15,166 nucleotides of DNA, taken from positions 1 to 15,166 of the forward strand of contig JAGQIY010000593.1 of assembly GCA_020430865.1 (NCBI GenBank), given 5' to 3'. Positions 6,742 through 14,124 of this stretch are shown here, piece by piece. The stretch is from Myxococcales bacterium. GTDB taxonomy: Bacteria; Myxococcota; Polyangia; Polyangiales; Polyangiaceae. The position numbers and the translations under genes were made by a program. Each line of letters starts with the position of its first letter. Position 1 is the first letter of the stretch. The notes under the pieces are model-generated. The model saw only the letters and a program-made list of their open reading frames with translations, was not told where the DNA came from and ran no database searches.

Positions 6742-9024
6742 TCAGGGCACGAACGGTGTGTTGTCGATGGTCATGTACTGGCGACACGGCTGAGCGCGCA
6801 GGCTGCATTCTTCGCTCTGCGCTGGTGCCGTCACCTGCGGCAGGTGGCTGAAGACGACGCTCGAGGGGTACATCATCGAGTGGGCGACGGAGTGCACCGT
6901 GCCGGCGGGTAGATCCTTGAGGATGAACGTCCAGCGAGCGTGGTTTCCGCCGGGTGTGTTGATCAGGATGCGGATCTTGGAGCCCTTGCGGAACACGTGG
7001 CCGAAGGGCAGGATCTCGACGCGCGCGAGCTCCCACTGGCCCGCGGGGAGCGGCGAGGCGTCCTTCTCCAGGTGGGTCTGGATGGGGCGCAGCTCCGTGG
7101 CGTCGCTCGCGAGCTTGCGCTGGCTCGCCCGCAGCTGCCCGCTCTGCACGTAGACTTCGTTTCCGCTAGGCAAGACCTCCGTGACGTTGACCTGGATGTC
7201 CGCGTCGTCCGCCGTGGAGCGCACGTACAGATCCGCGCTCGCGTGGCCGACGAACACCAGGTCTTCGTCGAGCGCCGGAGTCTCGAAGGCGATCGCGTCT
7301 CCGTCGGGCGGCGTCGTCCACGTCCAGTCCGGGTCGATGACTCCCGGGTTGTCCCCCTTCATGTTCGTGACATGGGACAGCTCCTTGTCGAAATCGAAGG
7401 AGGAGCCGGAGTCATCCCCGCTGCTGGGCGGCGTCTCCCCGAGGCTCCCGTCGGGCTCCAGGTAGAAGCGCATCGGCTCGGTGCCGGGGATCGGCCAGGA
7501 CGCGAAGCGCTCCTCGAAGGCGCCCTCGGGCGCGTAGGGGGTGCCTCCTGCCTTCTCGCCCACCTCGAAGATCACGCGTAGGTCGTCCTCGGCCTCGTAG
7601 GCGGCCTTGGCCTCTTCCCAGCTGCCGTAGTCTGCAAAGCGATCCGGGCCGAGCTCCACGGAGGCCCCGAAGATCTGCTCGAAGAGCACCGGCCCAGCGG
7701 CGCGCAGCGTGGGGTCGACCTTGGGGATGGTCTGAGCGACGTAGAGGTCCAGAAAGGTCTTCCACTCGGACAGGATCTGAGGGGCGAAGCCGTCCATGTG
7801 CGCGCCGTTGTAGACCGTGAACTTGTGCACCGGCGCGCTCGTGAACTTGTCGAACAGGGCGGGGAAGTGCCCGCCCGTCTGCTCGTCTTGCCACGCGCCT
7901 GCGACGAACACCGGCACGTCGATCTGCTGCACGAACAGGCTCGGGTTCAGCGGGTCGGTGACCTTCGGGTCGTAGTACGGCGTGTTCAGGGCCTTGGCCA
8001 CCGCGTCCACCGCCTGCCCATGGAGCAGCTGGTTCTCGGCGCATACGTCGTCGCCTTCGTCGACGCGCGCTTGCTCCCAGCCCTGCCCAAAGGGCTTCGC
8101 CCCGTCGAGCACGTTGTCCGCCCAGGCCAGCGCGAAGCCGTCGTTGTAGATACCGCCGGGGGCGAGCGTCGAAGAAGCCGTGTCCGCGATCACCGAGAGC
8201 GGCGTGATCGCCGCGAGGTGCGGCGGCGTGGTCTGGGCCACGAACAGCTGCGAGATGCCAGGATACGAGAGCCCGGTCATGCCCACCTTGCCGTGGAGCA
8301 CCCAGGGCTGCGCGGCGACGGTCTCGATCACGTCGTAGCCGTCCAGCACCTGCATGGTCTCGAAGAAGTCGTAGGCCCCACCAGAGCAACCGGTGCCCCG
8401 CACGTTCACGCCCACGGTCGCGTAGCCCATGAAGGAGCCGATCATCGCGCTGGGATCCTTCGGCGCGTCGCAGATGGTCGGGAACTGATTGCACAGCGTG
8501 GTCGGCACGCCGAGGTCCAGCGGGCCACCTGGCTCCGAGGGGTTGTAGCCGGAGTAGTTCACGATCGTGGGATACGGGCCCTCCTCGATCGGCCCCGGCA
8601 GGGTGATGTAGACGCTGAGCTTCGTGCCGTCGCGGGTCTCGATGTAGTTGTTGCCCGGCACCAGCTGCTGGGACGAGTAGAAGTCTTGATCGGGCTTGTG
8701 ACCGTCTCGTTCCCAAACCTCGAGGGCGCGACTCCTCAACCCGCTGGCCTCGTCGACTACCCGGTAGCCTTTTCCGGGCGGCAACTCTCGAAACATCAGG
8801 CTGCCCAGATCGTCCGCAGTGCCCCGGGCGACCTCGTTGCCGCCCTCGTCCTGGACCACGAGCTCGCTGCCAGCCGCCGCGTGAGTGACCATCAGCTGCT
8901 CCACGGTTTCTCGCACCTCGAAGGTCGCGAGCTCCTCGGAGGAGGACTCGAAGGTCTCGTCACTACAACCGCTCAGCGCCGCGAGGGAACCGAGCAGGAC
9001 CAATGCAATCAGGGGCCGCTTCAC
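6742..9024 (-). CDS. S15/CocE-type X-Pro dipeptidyl-peptidase-like hydrolase, lipoprotein
   Basis: A 760-residue exported alpha/beta hydrolase. The signal ends in the lipobox LSGC (Cys20), so it is probably anchored to a membrane facing the periplasm or outside. Residues about 45-100 form a small beta domain (ELVVQDEGGNEVARG, then FRELPPGKGYRVV) resembling carboxypeptidase-regulatory/prealbumin-like folds. The catalytic domain follows from about 125: VNVRGTGCSGG (207-216), nucleophile motif GLSYPG (251-256, Ser253), the probable catalytic Asp in GAWQDEQTGG (Asp380) and the probable His in NGAHMDG (His409). Residues about 570-735 fit the C-terminal jelly-roll domain of the S15/CocE family (DLYVRSTADDADIQVNV, then GSKIRILINTPGG). 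The triad is complete, so it should be active as a peptidase, esterase or amidase; Pro specificity is not proven. GTG 9024 is fixed by an excellent promoter directly in front. Confidence 0.92.
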   Translation of the reverse strand: MKRPLIALVLLGSLAALSGCSDETFESSSEELATFEVRETVEQLMVTHAAAGSELVVQDEGGNEVARGTADDLGSLMFRELPPGKGYRVVDEASGLRSRALEVWERDGHKPDQDFYSSQQLVPGNNYIETRDGTKLSVYITLPGPIEEGPYPTIVNYSGYNPSEPGGPLDLGVPTTLCNQFPTICDAPKDPSAMIGSFMGYATVGVNVRGTGCSGGAYDFFETMQVLDGYDVIETVAAQPWVLHGKVGMTGLSYPGISQLFVAQTTPPHLAAITPLSVIADTASSTLAPGGIYNDGFALAWADNVLDGAKPFGQGWEQARVDEGDDVCAENQLLHGQAVDAVAKALNTPYYDPKVTDPLNPSLFVQQIDVPVFVAGAWQDEQTGGHFPALFDKFTSAPVHKFTVYNGAHMDGFAPQILSEWKTFLDLYVAQTIPKVDPTLRAAGPVLFEQIFGASVELGPDRFADYGSWEEAKAAYEAEDDLRVIFEVGEKAGGTPYAPEGAFEERFASWPIPGTEPMRFYLEPDGSLGETPPSSGDDSGSSFDFDKELSHVTNMKGDNPGVIDPDWTWTTPPDGDAIAFETPALDEDLVFVGHASADLYVRSTADDADIQVNVTEVLPSGNEVYVQSGQLRASQRKLASDATELRPIQTHLEKDASPLPAGQWELARVEILPFGHVFRKGSKIRILINTPGGNHARWTFILKDLPAGTVHSVAHSMMYPSSVVFSHLPQVTAPAQSEECSLRAQPCRQYMTIDNTPFVP

Positions 9025-9030
9025 GAACGC

Positions 9031-9059
9031 ATCCTATGTGCCCGATGGCTCCCGTTCAA
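9031..9059 (-). promoter_or_regulatory. Strong predicted sigma70-like promoter of the S15 hydrolase gene, leaderless
   Basis: On the minus strand, TTGAAC (9059-9054), 17 nt, TAGGAT (9036-9031), then 6 nt to GTG (9024-9022). Four of six positions match at each box and the spacer is ideal. Transcription should start at about 9024, the G of the start codon, which leaves no room for a ribosome binding site. Confidence 0.65.
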
Positions 9060-9188
9060 ACGGTTGGTAGGTTTTCGGGGGTGAGGACGCAGAATTGCCG
9101 CTCTGCGTAAGAAGACCGGGCAAGCGGTGCTTTCGCCTGGCTGACGTGGGCGGCGGGCGGAAGAGTTCGAGGCCTGCATCGCGCCGCA

Positions 9189-9205
9189 CCAGCGATCGTA
9201 GCTGG
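9189..9205. terminator. Hairpin behind the zinc-ribbon gene
   Basis: CCAGC and GCTGG form a 5-bp stem with a 7-nt loop about 15 nt past the stop at 9220 (minus strand). No T-tract follows. It may end transcription of the zinc-ribbon gene; the evidence is weak. I see nothing else between 9060 and 9219. Confidence 0.2.
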
Positions 9206-9219
9206 CGGTCGGCGATCGG

Positions 9220-9891
9220 CTAGTCGTCGCTCGCCGCCGCGAGGATAGACAGCAACATCACGCCCCCCGTGAACAGCGCCTTCACGTCAGCATCGTCGTG
9301 GTTCGGCTTCTTCACGGCGGCGGCGAATGCGGCGAGCTCCGCGTCGGTTGCAGGGGTGTGATTCCAGTCGCGCCTGGACGGCGTGAGATGCGTCTGGCGG
9401 GCCGGCTTGTTGGCGTAGGCGTCGAAGCTTCGATGAAGTTCCTGGATCTCACCCGGGTCGAAGAACGAGCCGTGCTGAGGGCAGGCGTCCACGGTGCGGA
9501 TCCCTCCGAGGATCGGCGTCATGTGCATCCGCTCGTCGCACACTGGGCAGGCGCGCGGCACCTTCGCGTCCTGGCCTCGGAGCCTGGCGTTGCCGGCGGC
9601 GCGCTTCGCCATCTCGACCACCTCGGTGTTCGAGCCCGCGGCGAGCGTCTTGCAGTTGGCCAGGTCGAGCCATACGCCGCCGCAGTGGCCGCAGCCCCAG
9701 ATGAAGCCGTTCGAGGTGCGCGCGCCGAAGAGCCGGTAGCCGCAGCCAGGACAATGCTCCGGCGACGCGGACGTCCGCGTTTCCCCAGGGCGCTGCACGA
9801 AGTTGTTCTGGCCGCAGTAGTCGCACTCGGTGACCTGCGTCAGCTCGTCGAACTCCTGCGGCGCTCCGCAGTTCTCGCAGCGCATCAACAT
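9220..9891 (-). CDS. Three-module zinc-ribbon (zf-TFIIB-like) protein with hydrophobic C-terminus
   Basis: A 223-residue protein with three apparent zinc sites. The first is CENC/CDYC (Cys5, 8, 23, 26), a rubredoxin-like knuckle pair. The second is CPGC with CGHC (47, 50, 67, 70) followed by GGVWLD. The third is CPVC with CPQH (115, 118, 137, His140) followed by GSFFDPGEI. The last two match the zf-TFIIB-like layout, where a Cys pair, a strand and the GxWxDxGE-type ending recur. A charged linker leads to a hydrophobic C-terminal stretch (about 206-220, LFTGGVMLLSILAAA) ending in SDD, which could be a short membrane tail. ATG 9891 is used; ATG 9885 (MRCENCG) is equally possible, with GGGGGTGAG just upstream as the ribosome binding site. 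Function unknown; protein or nucleic acid binding is typical of such ribbons. Confidence 0.85.
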   Translation of the reverse strand: MLMRCENCGAPQEFDELTQVTECDYCGQNNFVQRPGETRTSASPEHCPGCGYRLFGARTSNGFIWGCGHCGGVWLDLANCKTLAAGSNTEVVEMAKRAAGNARLRGQDAKVPRACPVCDERMHMTPILGGIRTVDACPQHGSFFDPGEIQELHRSFDAYANKPARQTHLTPSRRDWNHTPATDAELAAFAAAVKKPNHDDADVKALFTGGVMLLSILAAASDD

Positions 9892-9987
9892 CGCGTCTCA
9901 CCCCCAACCCTTCCGCTCGTTCAGCCCAGCCCAGGCCGAGTGTACTGCGGGTCTGGCACCGCGGAAGTCCCGTCGCCGTGGGCAAGC

Positions 9988-11685
9988 TCAGTTTCCCGTC
10001 TGCAGGCCGTCCGGTCCAGCTTCGAGGAGCGCGAGCACGGCCGAGAGGCCCGGCTCCATGTCTTTCACCTTCTCCTGGCTCGCCTCAGCGGAGAGCGCCA
10101 GCTCCTGATCGCCGAGGGCGATCGCCAACCAGCGCGCCCAGGAGAGCGCGAACAGCCGCCGCTCCGGGTTCGGCTCGAGGCGCGCCTGGTGTAGCTCGCG
10201 GCGCAGCCGCCGTTCGAGCTCGGGTCGTTGCTTGGTGTCGACGGCGGCCAGGATGCACCCGATGCGGCTGCAGTGTTCAGCATCCAGATTGGGTAGCGGT
10301 GGCTCCTTGGTTTTCCGTAGGGCAAATTGAACCAGGGCCGGGATACGCGTGCGATCGATGGGCGCTCCTGGGTGTCGCTCGGGATCCAGCTCCGCCTGCG
10401 CGGCGAGGGGTCTTCCCTCGAGCAGGTCCAGGGCCGCCTCGTCGACCGAGTACAGGCCGGTTCGCCACATGTCGAGCTCGTCGGTCGCTCGCGAGCGAGT
10501 CAAGGAGGCCCTCGCCTGCCATCTGTCTCCGAGCTGCGCGGCGGCGATGGCCGCGCAGTGCTCGTCCTCGAGGGCGTCCGACTTCGTGTGTCCCTGGGCT
10601 TCGGGAGCTCGTCGCATTGGTAGCAGCGTCGCCGCGGGCAGGAGATCCCAGAACGCCAAGCCGCCGTAGTCGTAGTCAGCCGTGGGACAGCCAGGCGGCG
10701 CGTTGGTCGAGCGCATCAGGGCCGCACGGATCGCGCGGGCGTTCGGGCGAAGCCGGTCGGGGTCCAGCGTCGCCAGCACGTCCTGCATTTCCTCGGGCCA
10801 GACGTTCGCAGCGATCAGCGCGCACGTCGCATCCAGCTCACGCGCGGCGCGAAGCCGTGCGGAAGCAGCATCCGTCCCGACACCCTTGATCACGACGGTC
10901 AAGGCGTCGCGCGCGCAGTCGACCCGGCGTTGCTGATCATCCGTGAGGTGCCTCGCGCGACCCAGCGCGTCGGCCGCGCGCTGCCCACGGCGCGCGAGCC
11001 AGTGCACCAGCACCTCGCTACGGAGCGCTCCCCACTCGGCATTGGGTGGCTGAATCACGTAGAGGTAGGCTGCGTTCTGGTACAGGTCGCTGGCGAGCTC
11101 GAAATCCTCGTCGGCCAGGCGCTCCAGCGCCAGGCTCCGCAGCCCCGGACTCGGGCCGCACTCCAGCATGCGCTCCGCCACGCGTTGGGTGTGGGCCGGA
11201 TCCAGGACCGCGAGCGGTACCAGGGGATCGGCGTCGCAGATCCCCGTCGCACGACTCAGCGCGATCAAGCGCTCCACCAGGCGCTGCTCGACTGGCTTGC
11301 GCTCGGGGCAGGTGTAGAGACAGCCCTCCGGTAGCTGTGCGCGGCCCCGGCTCCGCACCGACTCGAACTCCGCGAGGATGATTCGGTGACGCTGGGGAGT
11401 CAGCGCCCCCAGCTCGATGATCCAGGGGGGGTGAGGTGCGCTCCCTCGCGCCTGCGTCAGACACCACCAGCCGTACCCGCCAGCGACGGCGATGGCGAGC
11501 GAGCCGGCGAGCGCCGCGCCGATCAGGCGCCGAGCCGTGCCCGACGTCGCGCCGCGCCTCCCGGCCACCCGCCAGCCCAACCAGACCAGCAGTGCGAGCC
11601 CGGCGAGCGCGGCCCAGTGGCCGTGAGTCAGGAGCAAGCTCGGCCGCACGCTGCGTAGCGTTGCCGAGCGACTGCTGCCTGGCAA
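9988..11685 (-). CDS. Unrecognised membrane protein with long helical soluble part
   Basis: I do not recognise this 565-residue protein. Two hydrophobic helices (about 22-41 and 54-76) are followed by a large soluble region to the C-terminus. That region is mostly helical, with repeated pairs rich in Ala, Arg, Leu and Glu (for example LRSLALERLADEDFELASDLY and IAAAQLGDRWQARASL), so a TPR/HEAT-like solenoid is plausible. Cys residues occur through it, with closely spaced pairs at 122/126 and 472/477, so the soluble part may be periplasmic with disulfides. The frame opens at TTG 11685, 4 nt after the stop of the upstream lipoprotein gene, but GTG 11649 is a credible alternative. Co-transcription with that lipoprotein gene is likely. 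Reading is continuous and codon use fits a real gene. Confidence 0.7.
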   Translation of the reverse strand: MPGSSRSATLRSVRPSLLLTHGHWAALAGLALLVWLGWRVAGRRGATSGTARRLIGAALAGSLAIAVAGGYGWWCLTQARGSAPHPPWIIELGALTPQRHRIILAEFESVRSRGRAQLPEGCLYTCPERKPVEQRLVERLIALSRATGICDADPLVPLAVLDPAHTQRVAERMLECGPSPGLRSLALERLADEDFELASDLYQNAAYLYVIQPPNAEWGALRSEVLVHWLARRGQRAADALGRARHLTDDQQRRVDCARDALTVVIKGVGTDAASARLRAARELDATCALIAANVWPEEMQDVLATLDPDRLRPNARAIRAALMRSTNAPPGCPTADYDYGGLAFWDLLPAATLLPMRRAPEAQGHTKSDALEDEHCAAIAAAQLGDRWQARASLTRSRATDELDMWRTGLYSVDEAALDLLEGRPLAAQAELDPERHPGAPIDRTRIPALVQFALRKTKEPPLPNLDAEHCSRIGCILAAVDTKQRPELERRLRRELHQARLEPNPERRLFALSWARWLAIALGDQELALSAEASQEKVKDMEPGLSAVLALLEAGPDGLQTGN

Positions 11686-11689
11686 GAGC

Positions 11690-12415
11690 TCAGGGCGCCA
11701 GCTGCACCTTGAACGTGTAGCTCAGGTCATCGGTTTCGCTGCACTGCTGGTTGAGCATCGAGACCGAGGCCGTCAATGTCACCTCCGTCCCTGGGGGCAC
11801 CGAGGAGTCGACCTGCACCGTCGTGGTCGCCTGGTTGGAGCTGCAGGCGAGCACCGCAAAGAACTGCTCGTCGTGGACGGTGACACCGGGCGTGTCCGAC
11901 TCGAAGTCGACGCCAGGGTAGAAGTTGACGCCGAAACCTGAGACGTCAGCGAGATCCACGCGGAAAGTGCCCGCGGTGCCACTGATCACTCCCTCTGGCG
12001 GATCCAGGCGTGGGTTGCGTACGCGCAGCCGATCCAGATCGCTGCAGTCCGCCTGCGTGAAGCCAGCGCTACCCATCTGCTCGACGCACTCCTCGCCCGC
12101 GCCCCCGACGCCTCCGCTGCCCGCGCCAGCGGCGCCGCCGCTGGGTGCTGCTCCCTCCCCGCCCGCACCTCCGACGGAACCGCCGGCTTCGGCGCCGTGG
12201 CCAGCCGTGCCTCCAGCGTTCGCCGTGCCTCCAGCGTTCGCCGTGCCTCCAGTGTTTCCGGAGCCATTTCCGCTGCTACCAGCAGCGCCGCCCGAGCTCG
12301 TGTCTCCGGACGACGAGCTGCCTCCGCAGGCGACCGCGAGCAACACCAGGGCTGACGCCGATCCCCGAGCGCCCGAGGACGACGAGGACAAACGCTTCAA
12401 GAACGAGCAAACCAT
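11690..12415 (-). CDS. Gly/Ala/Ser-rich putative lipoprotein
   Basis: A 241-residue exported protein. ATG 12415 is certain: it follows a full Shine-Dalgarno sequence AAGGAGG at 8-nt spacing and starts a signal peptide with a hydrophobic core ending LLAVACGG. The frame runs 42 codons further upstream, but that part lacks any signal. After the lipid Cys comes a long low-complexity linker (about 33-105) of Gly, Ser, Ala and Thr, including three near-copies of GGTANA encoded by 18-bp DNA repeats. The C-terminal domain (about 106-241) is beta-rich, contains VRNPRLDPPEGVISGTAGTF, DVSGFGVNFYPGVDF and PGTEVTLTASVSM, and has several Cys. It resembles an immunoglobulin-like adhesion or stalk domain. 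Function unknown. The 565-residue membrane protein gene follows 4 nt downstream. Confidence 0.85.
   Translation of the reverse strand: MVCSFLKRLSSSSSGARGSASALVLLAVACGGSSSSGDTSSGGAAGSSGNGSGNTGGTANAGGTANAGGTAGHGAEAGGSVGGAGGEGAAPSGGAAGAGSGGVGGAGEECVEQMGSAGFTQADCSDLDRLRVRNPRLDPPEGVISGTAGTFRVDLADVSGFGVNFYPGVDFESDTPGVTVHDEQFFAVLACSSNQATTTVQVDSSVPPGTEVTLTASVSMLNQQCSETDDLSYTFKVQLAP
12203..12256. repeat. Three tandem copies of an 18-bp coding repeat
   Basis: Units at 12203-12220, 12221-12238 and 12239-12256 share the sequence CGCCGTGCCTCCAGCGTT with one or two changes. They lie in frame inside the lipoprotein linker, where 18 bp equals six residues, so gain or loss of a copy lengthens or shortens the linker without a frameshift. 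Confidence 0.85.
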
Positions 12416-12423
12416 CGGATGAG

Positions 12424-12430
12424 CCTCCTT
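12424..12430 (-). promoter_or_regulatory. Strong Shine-Dalgarno site that fixes the lipoprotein start
   Basis: AAGGAGG on the minus strand is a perfect complement to the usual 16S 3' end (CCTCCTT) and lies 8 nt before ATG 12415. It rules out the longer upstream reading. It is the clearest ribosome binding site in the window. Confidence 0.85.
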
Positions 12431-12487
12431 CGGCCGGGCGCTCTCCACCCAGCGAGGCCAGGGTGACCCCGTCGCTTCATTACTTCC

Positions 12488-12516
12488 ATTAGAAGGATCT
12501 GGATGCGTCGTGTGAA
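12488..12516 (-). promoter_or_regulatory. Predicted sigma70-like promoter of the Gly-rich lipoprotein gene, with a leader
   Basis: TTCACA (12516-12511), 17 nt, TCTAAT (12493-12488) on the minus strand. Each box matches its consensus at 5 of 6 positions. The expected start site is near 12481, giving a leader of about 65 nt that carries the Shine-Dalgarno site. The divergent transglutaminase gene shares this intergenic region. Confidence 0.65.
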
Positions 12517-12555
12517 TCAGTTGAACGATTCCTGCGGCCACCTCGTCTAGCCTCG

Positions 12556-14121
12556 GTGCTCGTGGCGGCGAAGCGTGTGGTGGGGCTGATTCTGGTGTCC
12601 GCGCTGCGCGCGTCGTGGTGGGCGCTCGTGATCCTGCTCCCTCTGCTTGGTGTTTGGCTGGGTTCGAGCATCGCAGCCTATCTCAACGGTCCGCGTTGGC
12701 TCGCGTTCGCGGCTGGAGTGTTGCTGTTCCCCGTGGGGCCCTGGGTGTGGGAACGCCTCGCCGAGCGTCGGCGAGCCAGGCGAGAGAAGGCGCGCGCAGA
12801 CCTGCGGGGGAAGGAGCGCATCCTCACCCGAGGCGATCGCTGGGTGCTGCGCACGCTGGCCCTGAACGCGCTCTTCCTCACGGTACTGGCGGCCTGGTAT
12901 CCCACCCAGGCGTTCGCGGCACTGGCGACCCGTGGGGACTGGTTCGTGGAGGGCTCCAGCGGGGACTTCGCCGACGGCGTCCGCTCCTTCAAGCTGGTGG
13001 CTGCCGATGGCTTGGAGTTCCTCTACGACGCCGCACACGACAATCCGTTTCGGGTCGGCGAAGAAGAGGGGCAGTTCGTCGAGGACCCCGAGGCGGGGCA
13101 GCAGCTTGGCTCCGCGACGCCGATCAGCAGCAGCAGCGCGGCGCCCGAGCCCGACCCGCAGCCCTCGCCGGCGCCGAGCGCGAGCGGCGCGCCCACGCCG
13201 AGTCCTGCGCCAGAGCCCCAGCCACGACCGGAGACGACGCGCCAGCCGCGAAGCCGCGAGTATCCTTTCCCGCGCACGCTTCACCCGTTGGTGAACAGCA
13301 TTCCTGCGAGCGAAGAGCAGAGCGTGCAGGCCGTGGGCAACTACATCCGAGCTCATGAGCCGGATCCGTTCATGCGGGTCAAGGCGCTGCATGACTACGT
13401 CGCCGATCGGATCGCCTACGATGGTCCGAGCTACGTCGCAGGAGAGTACCCTCCCTGGGATGCTCCGACCGTGCTGCGCACCCGTCTCGCGGTGTGCGCC
13501 GGCTACGCCAAGCTCCTGGAGGCGCTGGGCAAGGTCACGGGAGACAAGATCCTGTACGTCACTGGGGACGCGCGGGTCGGGAACTCACCTCCTTCGGGAA
13601 ACGGTCACGCCTGGAACGTGGCTCAGATCGAGGGCGCCTGGTACTTGCTCGATCCGACCTGGGACTCGGGCTCGCTGAGCGGCGCGACGTTCAAGAAGCA
13701 GTACAGCACCGACTACCTCTTCGCGCCTCCCCAGGTCATGGGGATCACTCACTTCCCCGATGATTCGAAGTGGCAACTGCGTTCCCCAAAAATTAGCCGT
13801 GCGGAATTTTTGGACCAGCCGGTTCTCAGGCCGTGGTTCTTCAACAACCGCCTGACCTTGCTGACGCCCAAGCGTGCCCAGGTTACTGTCAGGCAGCGTT
13901 TCGGGGCACGCATCGAGAACCCACTGGGGCGCTTCTTCCTCGCCTACGCCACCCCCAAGCGTGGCGGTCCCGAGGTCCAGTGCGACGTCTCGTCGGGGAA
14001 GGAAGTCGACGTCAGCTGCCAGCTTCCGCCGGGGGAGTACCGGGTCGGCTTGTACGTGGGGATCCAGCAGTACAACGCGACGTACTCCAGCGCCGCCGAG
14101 TTCCAGGTGTTCTCGAACTGA
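12556..14121 (+). CDS. Membrane-anchored transglutaminase-like (KY-type) protein
   Basis: A 521-residue protein. Hydrophobic helices at about 9-42, 47-64 and 98-122 anchor it in the inner membrane. A Ser/Ala/Pro-rich linker (about 187-233) separates them from the transglutaminase-like domain. The catalytic triad is complete: Cys314 (RLAVCAGYAKLLEALGK), His351 (GNGHAWNV) and Asp366 (WYLLDPTWDSG). After it come YLFAPPQV, HFPDDSKWQL and AEFLDQPVLRPWFF, a layout I know from kyphoscoliosis-peptidase-like (KY/Cyk3) transglutaminase proteins, then a C-terminal beta domain. It could be a cysteine peptidase, a cross-linking enzyme or a non-enzymatic binder; the intact triad favours activity. The start is GTG 12556 or GTG 12562. 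TTGAAC (12521-12526) lies upstream, but no good -10 box sits at the right distance. Confidence 0.88.
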   Translation: MLVAAKRVVGLILVSALRASWWALVILLPLLGVWLGSSIAAYLNGPRWLAFAAGVLLFPVGPWVWERLAERRRARREKARADLRGKERILTRGDRWVLRTLALNALFLTVLAAWYPTQAFAALATRGDWFVEGSSGDFADGVRSFKLVAADGLEFLYDAAHDNPFRVGEEEGQFVEDPEAGQQLGSATPISSSSAAPEPDPQPSPAPSASGAPTPSPAPEPQPRPETTRQPRSREYPFPRTLHPLVNSIPASEEQSVQAVGNYIRAHEPDPFMRVKALHDYVADRIAYDGPSYVAGEYPPWDAPTVLRTRLAVCAGYAKLLEALGKVTGDKILYVTGDARVGNSPPSGNGHAWNVAQIEGAWYLLDPTWDSGSLSGATFKKQYSTDYLFAPPQVMGITHFPDDSKWQLRSPKISRAEFLDQPVLRPWFFNNRLTLLTPKRAQVTVRQRFGARIENPLGRFFLAYATPKRGGPEVQCDVSSGKEVDVSCQLPPGEYRVGLYVGIQQYNATYSSAAEFQVFSN

Positions 14122-14124
14122 CGC

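Noticed and set aside
7798..9084. 428-codon plus-strand frame
   Set aside because: It lies antisense to the S15 hydrolase gene and encodes an Arg/Val/His-rich product without any motif, a usual shadow in high-GC DNA.
9298..10194. 298-codon plus-strand frame
   Set aside because: Antisense to the zinc-ribbon gene; no motif and atypical composition.
12203..12256. CRISPR-like repeats
   Set aside because: Units are adjacent with no spacers, in frame inside a Gly-rich coding linker.
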